A stretch of DNA of 6,038 nucleotides. It comes from an uncultured bacterium. GTDB taxonomy: Bacteria; Planctomycetota; Planctomycetia; Pirellulales; UBA1268. Location of the stretch: positions 1-6,038 of the forward strand of contig CALGAS010000148.1 in assembly GCA_937959175.1 (NCBI GenBank). The letters are read 5' to 3'. This document shows, in pieces, positions 1-5,862 of this stretch (the first letter of the stretch is position 1; every line of letters starts with the position of its first letter). The position numbers were made by a program, and so were the translations under genes. The notes under the pieces were generated by a model. That model had not been told where the DNA came from and made no database searches. It saw only the letters and a program-made list of their open reading frames with translations.

Positions 1-1002
1 ATCAAGCCCGGCGGGCTCGGCCCCCTGAAGGCGGTCTACGGCTGGTCGAACCGGCCAGTCTGGGCCCAGGGCCCCGGTCGCCGGATGGACCTCCGCAAGT
101 ATCAGCTCCAGGCGATGAAGGAGGTCGACGAGCAGGAGGATCCCACCACGCCGGCTGCGGAGGTGGCGGAGATCGTCGCCGAGCTCGTCGGCCAGAAGGA
201 GAAGGAGATCGCCCGGGCCCTCGAGCGGGTCGACTGGAAACACTGGCTGGGGGTGGCCCCGCCCCGGGAGTATTGGCCGGGGCTCTACCATCCCTTCCAG
301 CACCGCGGCTGGTGGGACTTCGGCACCGGCGCCCTTGGCGACATGGCCTGCCATCAGCTGACCGTCCCCTTCGCCGCCTGCGGCCTGCGGGATCCGGTCT
401 CGGTGGTGGCCCGCACCACCGGCCACGACTTCGACAGTTTCCCGGCCAGCTCGATCATCAAGTTCGAGTTTCCCGAGACGAGCGAGCGGCCGGCGATTCC
501 CTTCTGGTGGTACGACCGCAAGGGCAACAAGCCACCGATGGAGGTCTTCGCCGAATGGGGGATCGACAAGGTCTCCGACAGCGGCGTGCTGGTCGTGGGC
601 GAGAAGGCGGCCTTCTACAGCACCGACGACTACTGCAGTCGCTATGAGCTCAAGGCCGCCGACAAGGTCAAGGCCGACTATGAGCCGGCCGAGGATCAGG
701 GCAAGGGCAACGACGTCAACAACATGGCGGAGTTCTTCCGGGCCAAGCGGGAGGGTGATCCGATGATCGCCAAGTCGAACTTCATCACTCGGGCCGGCCC
801 GCTCACCGAGACGATCCTGCTGGGCAATCTCGCCGTCTGGGCCGCTGCCGAGGGAGGTCCGGAGGGCACGATGGGCGACTGGGGCGAACGCGTCGAGTGG
901 GACGCGAACAACCTCCAAGTGACCAACCTTGCCGAGCTGAAGACGCCCGGCGTCGCGGACCTGATCAAGCCCCGCTATCCCGAGGGCTACCGGCTCGACT
1001 GA
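1..1002 (+). CDS. Gfo/Idh/MocA family oxidoreductase, C-terminal part (5' end outside window)
   Basis: The frame is open from base 1 and stops with TGA at 1000-1002, leaving 333 codons. The N-terminal NAD(P)-binding Rossmann domain lies outside the window. What remains is the C-terminal alpha/beta domain in the style abundant in planctomycetes: VYGWSNRPVWAQG at residues 12-24, VDWKHWLG at 77-84, YHPFQHRGWWDFGTGALGDMACH spanning about 96-118, a TETILLGNLA segment near 271-280, and the closing WDANNLQVTN...YPEGYRLD. Members are NAD(P)-dependent sugar or inositol dehydrogenase-like enzymes, often exported in this phylum; the substrate cannot be read from sequence. Between WAQG and VDWKHWLG lies a charged, Glu/Lys/Ala-rich stretch of about 50 residues (27-76) where relatives I recall have a linker of roughly ten. 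The methionine at base 85 is internal, because homology continues upstream of it. The family call is firm; specific function is unknown. Confidence 0.93.
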   Translation: MKPGGLGPLKAVYGWSNRPVWAQGPGRRMDLRKYQLQAMKEVDEQEDPTTPAAEVAEIVAELVGQKEKEIARALERVDWKHWLGVAPPREYWPGLYHPFQHRGWWDFGTGALGDMACHQLTVPFAACGLRDPVSVVARTTGHDFDSFPASSIIKFEFPETSERPAIPFWWYDRKGNKPPMEVFAEWGIDKVSDSGVLVVGEKAAFYSTDDYCSRYELKAADKVKADYEPAEDQGKGNDVNNMAEFFRAKREGDPMIAKSNFITRAGPLTETILLGNLAVWAAAEGGPEGTMGDWGERVEWDANNLQVTNLAELKTPGVADLIKPRYPEGYRLD

Positions 1003-1008
1003 GCCGGT
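989..1008 (+). terminator. Hairpin overlapping the oxidoreductase stop codon
   Basis: Perfect 8-bp inverted repeat: ACCGGCTC at 989-996 and GAGCCGGT at 1001-1008 around a 4-nt GACT loop. The TGA stop (1000-1002) runs from the last loop base into the 3' arm. No T-tract follows, so it is not a canonical intrinsic terminator. It could be a U-less terminator, an RNA 3'-end stabiliser, or chance in GC-rich DNA. The structure is seen directly; the role is inferred. Confidence 0.45.
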
Positions 1009-1101
1009 CGCCCGTTCCAGCCCCCCTGCCCCGCTCCGACCCCGGCCACCAGGTCGCGGCCTGCCGCTGTCGGCGACCCGACCGACCGACCCGCCCACAC
1101 C

Positions 1102-1108
1102 AAGGAGG
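1102..1108 (+). promoter_or_regulatory. Strong ribosome binding site for the LRR protein gene
   Basis: AAGGAGG lies 5 nt before the ATG at 1114. This fixes the start and supports translation of the LRR gene. The rest of the gap (1003-1101) is GC-rich with no convincing -35/-10 pair, so I cannot say whether the gene has its own promoter or is read through from the oxidoreductase. Confidence 0.85.
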
Positions 1109-1113
1109 CCCCG

Positions 1114-2370
1114 ATGCCCGCTTCGCTCTCTCACGTCGGCCCGTTGCAGCGGCGGGTGGCCGCCCTGCTTGCCGCTCTCTGCTTGACCACCTGGCTGCCG
1201 CGGGCCGAGGGGGTGCGAGCCGACGACGCGGCCATCGCAGCTGACGCCTCGGCCGCGGCAGCCGCCCGCGTCGCGGAACTCGGCGGCGGGGCCGCCCGCT
1301 CCGACGACGGGCAGGTGACCAGCATCTCGATCAAGGACGGCGGCGACCTTTCGACCGACGACATGCGGCTGTTCGGCTCGCTGCCCAATCTCGCCGCCCT
1401 CCAGCTGCTCAACTGCCGTTCGCTCGACGACTCGTTCATCGAGGCCCTCGGCACAGCGCCGTCGCTCCGAAGCCTGAGCGTCACCAACTCGGCCCTCACC
1501 GACGCCGGCGTGGCGGCGATCGCGGCGGCCTACCCCGATCTCGAGGAACTCGACCTCTCGAGCAACACGAACCTCACCGGCAACGCGATGCGGTCGATCG
1601 CCTCCCTCGAGAAGCTCCGCCGCCTGACGCTCATCCAGAACCGCTTCAACGACCTCCACACGCGACGGCTCAGGGGGCTGGATTCCCTGGAGGTGCTCGA
1701 CCTGCGGGGCAATATGCAGACCGGCGACATGACCCTCGGCACCGTCGGCGGACTGCCGAAGCTGCGGGCCTTCAAGCACCGCAGCACGATCGTCACCGAC
1801 GACGGCGTCGAGCGGCTGGCCGGAAGCGAGACCCTGGCCGCTCTCCTGATGCAAGACTTCGCGATCAGCGACGCGGCCGGCAGTCACCTGGCCGGCTGCG
1901 ACTCGCTCCGTTCGCTCGAGATCTTCCGCTGCCAAGGCTTCGGCACGGCCGGCGTCTTGGCCCTGGCCGGGCTGCCGCTCGGGCGACTCACCCTCCGCGA
2001 CCTGCCCGAGGTCGGCGACGACGCCTTGGCGGTCCTCGCCGAGTTGCCGCGGCTCGAGCGGCTCTCATTGCACGAGCTGACCTCGGTCGGCGACGCTGGC
2101 CTCGCCCAGTTGGCCGCCGCCGAAAACCTCAAGACGCTCGACATCTGGGCCCTGCCGGCCGTGACCGATGCCACGGCGAAGGTGATCGCCGCCCTGCCAG
2201 CTCTCGAGGAGCTCTCGATCCGCGAGACGGCGATGACCCCCGCGGCCCTGGAGACGCTCCTGACAAACGAGCGGCTCACGTCGCTGGTCTTCAAAAACGG
2301 CGACATCCCGGCCGACGTCCGCGAAAAGGTCGCGGCCAGGAAGTGGAAGAAGCTCGACCTCGGCAACTGA
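1114..2370 (+). CDS. Exported leucine-rich-repeat protein (RNI/LRR type)
   Basis: 418 aa. The N-terminus has a Sec-type signal peptide: Arg13-Arg14, a hydrophobic core at about 15-28 (VAALLAALCLTTWL), and likely cleavage after VRA (residue 36). An Ala-rich lead follows (about 37-66), then about 13 LRR units of 24-25 residues from residue 67 to the end. They have the form LxxLxLxxxxxLTDAGVxxL, for example PSLRSLSVTNSALTDAGV (116-133) and PRLERLSLHELTSVGDAGL (312-330), and the protein ends KKLDLGN. The lead RVAELGG...SDDGQVTSISI matches the usual entry of planctomycete LRR proteins as I know them. LRR arcs generally bind protein or peptide partners. I see no catalytic domain, transmembrane anchor, lipobox or sorting signal, so a secreted or periplasmic binding/scaffold role is the most that can be inferred. 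It converges on the kinase gene with a 22-bp gap. The start is supported by the AAGGAGG site. Confidence 0.92.
   Translation: MPASLSHVGPLQRRVAALLAALCLTTWLPRAEGVRADDAAIAADASAAAAARVAELGGGAARSDDGQVTSISIKDGGDLSTDDMRLFGSLPNLAALQLLNCRSLDDSFIEALGTAPSLRSLSVTNSALTDAGVAAIAAAYPDLEELDLSSNTNLTGNAMRSIASLEKLRRLTLIQNRFNDLHTRRLRGLDSLEVLDLRGNMQTGDMTLGTVGGLPKLRAFKHRSTIVTDDGVERLAGSETLAALLMQDFAISDAAGSHLAGCDSLRSLEIFRCQGFGTAGVLALAGLPLGRLTLRDLPEVGDDALAVLAELPRLERLSLHELTSVGDAGLAQLAAAENLKTLDIWALPAVTDATAKVIAALPALEELSIRETAMTPAALETLLTNERLTSLVFKNGDIPADVREKVAARKWKKLDLGN
1312..2343 (+). repeat. Leucine-rich repeat array within the exported protein
   Basis: Fourteen consecutive units of about 24-25 codons, the last incomplete, cover residues 67-410. 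The repeats are well diverged in DNA and are recognised at protein level by the LxxLxL core and the recurring TDAG, GDAG, GDDA or TDAT motif at the start of the helical side. Spacing is very even, with no long insertion between units. Confidence 0.85.
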
Positions 2371-2396
2371 CCGGCTCCCCGAAGACGTGCGGTCAG
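2367..2396. terminator. Inverted repeat spanning two convergent stop codons (possible bidirectional terminator)
   Basis: CTGACCG at 2367-2373 pairs with CGGTCAG at 2390-2396 (7 bp, 16-nt loop). The left arm contains the LRR gene stop (TGA 2368-2370) and the right arm contains the kinase stop on the other strand (2393-2395). A competing 6-bp pairing, CCGGCT 2371-2376 with AGCCGG 2395-2400, overlaps it. There are no T-tracts on either side. Position between convergent genes suggests a shared terminator, but the stem is short. Confidence 0.4.
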
Positions 2397-3343
2397 CCGG
2401 CCGCCGTCCGGGCCGCGGCCGCTGCGAGGTCGGGCACGCAGGCCACCGTCGCCGGCGAAAGCCCCGCAGCGGCAAGCCGATCACGCAACCGCTCCTGCAT
2501 CGCCGGAGCATGGCAAAGAAGGCCGCCGGCAAGCCGCAGCGGATAGCCGCCGCCCGTCACGCCGAGGCGCCGGCCGACCGTGACGGCCTGCTGGCAGAGC
2601 AGCGTCGCCGCCTCGTCGAGAATCCCGCCGGCAACCGCGTCACCAGCGGCCGCCGCCGCCACGACATCAGCTGCGAAGGCGGCGATCGCGGCCCGGGTTG
2701 TTGTCGGGGCTGACAGCCCGGCGGGCAGGTCGCTCGCCTCGTCCACGGCAAACCTCCGGCAGGCGTCGGCCATCAGCGATGTCTCCTCGCCCCAGCCGTC
2801 GGCCATCCGCATGACGGCCCGCAGCCCTTGGGTCGCCACCCAGAAGCCGCTCCCCTCGTCGCCAACGAGCGGCCCGCGGCCGCCGCACCGCAGAAGCGAG
2901 CCATCGGGCCGGCGGCCCCAGACGATCGAGCCGGTGCCGGCGATCACCAGCACGCCCCAGGCAGGCTCGCCGTCGCCGCCGAAGGCGGGCAGGCCGTCGG
3001 GCATCACCTCGATCCTGGCAGCCAGGCCACGATCGCGAGCCCAAGTGAGCCAGCGGCTGGCCACCGTCTCGCTGCCCGCTCCCGCCAGGCCGAGGCAGGC
3101 CGCAGCCAGCGGCGTCGGCGGAATCCCGGCCGCCGCAAAGGCCTCCTCGATGGCCGCCGCCACGCTGGCGGCTGCCGGCTCGAATCCGGCCGCGTGCGCA
3201 TTGGCCGGCCCCCCGTTGCCGCGGCCACGTTCACGGCAGCCTGCGCGGTCGGCCGCCGCCAGCACCGCCGTGCACCGCGAGCCGCCCCCGTCGACACCGA
3301 TAACCAGCCGGTCGCTGCCGGCGGATTCAGCCTCGGGCGGCAT
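2393..3343 (-). CDS. BadF/BadG/BcrA/BcrD-family sugar kinase, probable MurK-like MurNAc/GlcNAc kinase
   Basis: 316 aa, typical length for this ASKHA-fold family. Motifs: phosphate-1 LVIGVDGGGSRCTAV (13-27, Asp18); ACLGLAGAG (82-90); Asp116 in VMPDGLPA, where relatives usually carry NDA, probably the catalytic aspartate; phosphate-2 GVLVIAGTGSIVWGR (130-144); the family-typical GPLVGDEGSGFWVATQGL (157-174); and LAGGLL (271-276) in the adenosine-binding region. The family includes GlcNAc kinases and MurK, which phosphorylates MurNAc and GlcNAc at O6. Its 17-nt overlap with upstream murQ implies one transcript and coupled translation, and points to MurNAc-6-phosphate as product. The ATG at 3343 is preferred: it has GGAG 7 nt upstream and the family homology begins about ten residues later. 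The in-frame ATG at 3349 sits 1 nt from that GGAG, and longer versions add only Arg/Ser-rich sequence. A GlcNAc-only or other sugar kinase is possible. Family firm, substrate inferred. Confidence 0.88.
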   Translation of the reverse strand: MPPEAESAGSDRLVIGVDGGGSRCTAVLAAADRAGCRERGRGNGGPANAHAAGFEPAAASVAAAIEEAFAAAGIPPTPLAAACLGLAGAGSETVASRWLTWARDRGLAARIEVMPDGLPAFGGDGEPAWGVLVIAGTGSIVWGRRPDGSLLRCGGRGPLVGDEGSGFWVATQGLRAVMRMADGWGEETSLMADACRRFAVDEASDLPAGLSAPTTTRAAIAAFAADVVAAAAAGDAVAGGILDEAATLLCQQAVTVGRRLGVTGGGYPLRLAGGLLCHAPAMQERLRDRLAAAGLSPATVACVPDLAAAAARTAAG

Positions 3344-4250
3344 CGCCATGCTCCGGGCCGAGGGCCTTGCGGAGGTGGCCGCCCGCCTCCGCGAGCAACT
3401 GGCGGGCGACGGCCGGCGGCACCTGCTTGAGGTGGCTGACGACCGCCGTCTTGAGCTCGCCATCGGCCTCGGTCAGCAGTTGCTCGGCCCGTGGCTCATC
3501 GACGCCGGTCAGCCGGGCCACCAGCCGCCGGCTGCGGATCATCAGCTTGGAGTTGGTCGCCTTGAGGTCAACCATCAGATTGCCGTAGGTCTTCCCTAGC
3601 CGCACCATCGCCCCGGTGGTGAGCATGTTGAGCACCATCTTGGTGGCGGTGCCCGCCTTGAGCCGCGTCGAGCCGGCGATGATCTCGGGGCCAACCTCGA
3701 CGACGATCAGCTCGTCGGCGACGGCCGCCAACTCGGGCTCGGGCGTGCAGGCCAGGCCGATCGTCGGGCAGCCGAGCGACCGGGCATGGGCCAGGCCGCC
3801 GAGCACGTAGGGCGTCCGGCCGCTCGTGGCGATCCCGACCACGACGTCGCCGCTGCCGAATGACACAGCGTTGAGATCGGCGACGGCGAGCTCGGGCCGG
3901 TCCTCGGCACCCTCGACGGCGGTTGTCAGCGCGGTCGGGCCGCCGGCGATCAGCCCGATCACGAGCCCCGGCGGCACGCCGAAGGTCGGCGGGCACTCGG
4001 CGGCATCGAGCACCCCGAGCCGGCCCGAGGTGCCCGCGCCCAGATAGATCAGCCGCCCGCCGGCGGCCAGCCGGGCAGCGACGATCTCGATTCCGCGGGC
4101 GATCGCGCGCTCGGCCGCGGCAACAGCGGCAGCAACTCCCGCATCCTCGGCGTTGATCAGCCGCACCAGCCCCAGCGGATCGAGCTCATCGATCCGGGCC
4201 GAGGCCGGATTGACCGCCTCGGTCGCGAGCGTCGTGGGGAGCGTCTTCAT
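3327..4250 (-). CDS. murQ: N-acetylmuramic acid 6-phosphate etherase MurQ
   Basis: 307 aa, close to the 298 aa of E. coli MurQ. The cytoplasmic enzyme cleaves the D-lactyl ether of MurNAc-6-phosphate, giving GlcNAc-6-phosphate and D-lactate, in peptidoglycan sugar recycling. Visible motifs: N-terminal LATEAVNP (8-15); the SIS-domain phosphosugar site LGAGTSGRLGV (70-80) followed by DAAECPPTFG (82-91); AVEGAED (111-117); SGRTPYVLGGL (143-153); and the GCKR-family signature GPEIIAGSTRLKAGTATK (187-204). Glu85 and Glu116 correspond to the catalytic Glu83 and Glu114 of E. coli with a constant offset of 2. The C-terminal helical part (LLTEADGELKTAVV, about 258-271, then AGGHLRKAL) is intact. The ATG at 4250 starts just before the conserved N-terminus; the longer frame to 4412 would run into the divergent symporter gene and lacks homology. 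No strong SD at standard spacing: GGAG at 4271-4274 is 20 nt away. Heads a leftward unit with the kinase. Confidence 0.97.
   Translation of the reverse strand: MKTLPTTLATEAVNPASARIDELDPLGLVRLINAEDAGVAAAVAAAERAIARGIEIVAARLAAGGRLIYLGAGTSGRLGVLDAAECPPTFGVPPGLVIGLIAGGPTALTTAVEGAEDRPELAVADLNAVSFGSGDVVVGIATSGRTPYVLGGLAHARSLGCPTIGLACTPEPELAAVADELIVVEVGPEIIAGSTRLKAGTATKMVLNMLTTGAMVRLGKTYGNLMVDLKATNSKLMIRSRRLVARLTGVDEPRAEQLLTEADGELKTAVVSHLKQVPPAVARQLLAEAGGHLRKALGPEHGDAARG
3351..3354 (-). promoter_or_regulatory. Ribosome binding site of the kinase, inside the end of murQ
   Basis: GGAG on the minus strand, 7 nt before the ATG at 3343 and only 1 nt before the alternative ATG at 3349. This decides the start in favour of 3343. 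The site lies within the murQ coding sequence, consistent with translational coupling. Confidence 0.6.
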
Positions 4251-4356
4251 GACGACACGATACCACCCCCCTCCACGCTCACCAGCCGGACGGTTTCCAG
4301 CGGTAGACTCCCGGCTGCTCCAAAACCCGACATCTGCGGCTGGAAGTTCTTTCAAC
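4251..4356. promoter_or_regulatory. Divergent intergenic region between murQ and the symporter
   Basis: 106 bp separate the two divergent start codons, so both promoters should lie here or just inside the genes. It holds the most AT-containing stretches nearby (for example GGTTTCC, CCAAAACC, AAGTTCTTTCAA). I see TTGAAA on the minus strand at 4350-4355, a possible -35 for murQ, but no good -10 at the expected distance. On the plus strand TAGACT (4304-4309) could be a -10, without a matching -35. GGAAG at 4342-4346 lies 10 nt before the symporter ATG and is a plausible RBS. Confidence 0.55.
4283..4317. repeat. Inverted repeat in the divergent promoter region (candidate operator)
   Basis: CAGCCGG at 4283-4289 and CCGGCTG at 4311-4317 are perfect inverted copies, centred at 4300 between the divergent genes. 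A further CGGCTG occurs at 4337-4342, 25 bp after the second copy's matching hexamer. Position suits a shared regulator site, but 7-bp arms of pure GC-rich sequence can arise by chance here. Confidence 0.3.
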
Positions 4357-5862
4357 ATGACGCTCGCGATTGGTCCGATCGATGCCGTCGTGCTGCTGGC
4401 TTCCCTGGCCACGGCCCTCGCCGTCGGCCTTGTGGCCGGCGGCCGAGCCCGGTCGCTCGACGCCTACCTGCTGGGCGACCGCAGCCTGCCCTGGTGGGTG
4501 GTGATGGGCTCGATCGTCGCCACCGAAACAAGCACCGCCACCGTGCTGAGCGTGCCGGGCGAGGGCTTCGGGCCGGTCGGGATGCGATTCCTGCAGTTGC
4601 CGCTGGGCTTCATGGCCGGCCGGCTGCTGATCGTCCGCTGGCTGCTGCCGCTCTACTTCGAGGGCACGCTCAACACCGCCCACGAGGTGCTGGGCCGCCG
4701 GTTCGGGCCGCTCGTGCAGCGGGCCGCCGCCCTGCTCTTCCTGGTGACCCGCAACCTCGGCGACGGCCTGCGGCTCTTTCTGGCGGGAATCGTGATCGCC
4801 CGACTGACCGGCCTTCCGTTCGCCACCTCGGTGGTCACGATGGGGTGTGTCACGATTCTCTACACGGTCCTCGGCGGGATTCGTTCGGTCGCCTGGAACG
4901 ACTGCCTGCAGCTCGTGATCTACCTGCTGGGCGGCATCGCGGCGGTCTTCATCATCGTGGCCCAGATCCCCGGTGGCTGGGCGGCGGCCTGGCAGCATGC
5001 GGCGGACAGCGGCCGGCTGACAGTCTTCGACTTCCGATTCGACCTGGCCAACCCGGTCACCTTCTGGGCAGGGCTCTTTGGCGGCGCGGTCCTCAGCATC
5101 GGCACCCACGGCACCGACCACATGATGGTGCAGAGGTATCTTGCCAGCGGAGGCCTGCGGCAGGCGGCCCGGGCCGTGGCTGGCAGCGGCCTGGCGGTGG
5201 TCCTGCAGTTCGCCCTCTTCCTCGGGATCGGCGTCCTGTTGGCCGCCTACCACGACCTGGCCCGAGTGCCGCCGCCCGACCGGGCCGACGCGGTCTTCGC
5301 ATCGTTTGTCGTCAACCACTTTCCACGGAACGTCGGTCTGGTGGGGCTCCTGCTGGCCGCGATCCTGGCCGCAGCGATGTCGACGCTTTCCAGTTCGCTC
5401 AATGCCTCGGCCTCGGCGCTGGTTCACGATTTTCTGGTACCGCCGGCGGCGCGGTCCGCCCCCGCATCGCGATCGGATTCGCTGCTGCTGCTCTCCCGCG
5501 GGCTGACGGTCATCTTCGGGGTGGTCCAAATCGGCATCGGGCTGGCCGCCGCGCGGCTCGATGAAACCGTCATCAGGGCGGCGCTCGCCATCGCCGGTGT
5601 GGCGGCCGGGTTGCTGCTGGGCGTCTTCTCGCTGGGCACGATGACGAGGCGGGTCGGAGCGGCTGCCGCGTTGGTCGGCGGCTGCTGCGGGCTGCTCACG
5701 CTCCTGGCCGTGCAGTTTCTGCTTCCCGCCCGCGGTATCGTCGTCGCCTTTCCCTGGTATGCGATGATCGGAGCCACGACGACCTTTGTCACCGGCCTGC
5801 TCGCATCGCTGGTGTGGCGACAGCCGGACGAAGTTTCGACGTTGGAGATCGCCGATGCGTGA
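4357..5862 (+). CDS. Sodium:solute symporter (SSS family), candidate amino-sugar/MurNAc importer
   Basis: 501 aa, inner-membrane protein with about 13 hydrophobic segments by eye, the normal SSS length and topology. Family marks: DAYLLGDRSLPWW (35-47), GSIVATETSTATVLSVPGEG (51-70), VLGGIRSVAWNDCLQ (171-185), GTHGTDHMMVQRYLA (249-263), and AAAMSTLSSSLNASASALVHDF within 338-359. In the last, Ser342-Thr343 correspond to Na2-site residues such as Ser340-Thr341 of PutP, so Na+ coupling looks intact. Substrate cannot be read from sequence; divergence from murQ and the kinase points to MurNAc or another amino sugar. Tannerella forsythia MurT, which is encoded with MurK and MurQ, is to my knowledge also an SSS-type transporter. 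The ATG at 4357 starts just before the first membrane segment and has GGAAG 10 nt upstream. An in-frame extension back to 4153 overlaps murQ and is rejected. The end overlaps the next gene by 8 nt. Confidence 0.93.
   Translation: MTLAIGPIDAVVLLASLATALAVGLVAGGRARSLDAYLLGDRSLPWWVVMGSIVATETSTATVLSVPGEGFGPVGMRFLQLPLGFMAGRLLIVRWLLPLYFEGTLNTAHEVLGRRFGPLVQRAAALLFLVTRNLGDGLRLFLAGIVIARLTGLPFATSVVTMGCVTILYTVLGGIRSVAWNDCLQLVIYLLGGIAAVFIIVAQIPGGWAAAWQHAADSGRLTVFDFRFDLANPVTFWAGLFGGAVLSIGTHGTDHMMVQRYLASGGLRQAARAVAGSGLAVVLQFALFLGIGVLLAAYHDLARVPPPDRADAVFASFVVNHFPRNVGLVGLLLAAILAAAMSTLSSSLNASASALVHDFLVPPAARSAPASRSDSLLLLSRGLTVIFGVVQIGIGLAAARLDETVIRAALAIAGVAAGLLLGVFSLGTMTRRVGAAAALVGGCCGLLTLLAVQFLLPARGIVVAFPWYAMIGATTTFVTGLLASLVWRQPDEVSTLEIADA
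5844..5847 (+). promoter_or_regulatory. Ribosome binding site of the downstream exported-protein gene
   Basis: GGAG inside the last codons of the symporter gene, 7 nt before the ATG at 5855. This supports the otherwise short partial frame as a real gene, coupled to the symporter. Confidence 0.6.

Noticed and set aside
1078..1089. Three tandem CCGA units upstream of the LRR gene
   Set aside because: Only three copies of a 4-bp unit in GC-rich DNA, too short to call a functional repeat.
2393..3343. Annotating the kinase as AnmK (anhydro-MurNAc kinase) or AmgK
   Set aside because: The GVDGGGSRCTA, AGTGSI and VGDEGSGFW motifs are those of the BadF/GlcNAc-kinase family. AnmK and AmgK belong to different sequence families.
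3344..3463. 40-residue N-terminal extension of the kinase
   Set aside because: Arg/Ser/Ala-rich sequence antiparallel to no motif and wholly inside murQ. The GGAG spacing and the onset of homology favour 3343.
2580..3599. 339-codon open frame antisense to the kinase and the end of murQ
   Set aside because: Ala/Ser/Pro/Arg-rich with no recognisable motif. Both genes on the other strand have diagnostic motifs throughout, so this is a composition shadow.
4153..4356. 68-codon N-terminal extension of the symporter
   Set aside because: It would overlap the murQ N-terminus. The extension is not hydrophobic or SSS-like, and the ATG at 4357 sits just before the first membrane segment.
4251..4412. 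54-codon N-terminal extension of murQ
   Set aside because: It would overlap the start of the divergent symporter. Its sequence has no MurQ similarity, whereas the conserved N-terminus begins right after the ATG at 4250.
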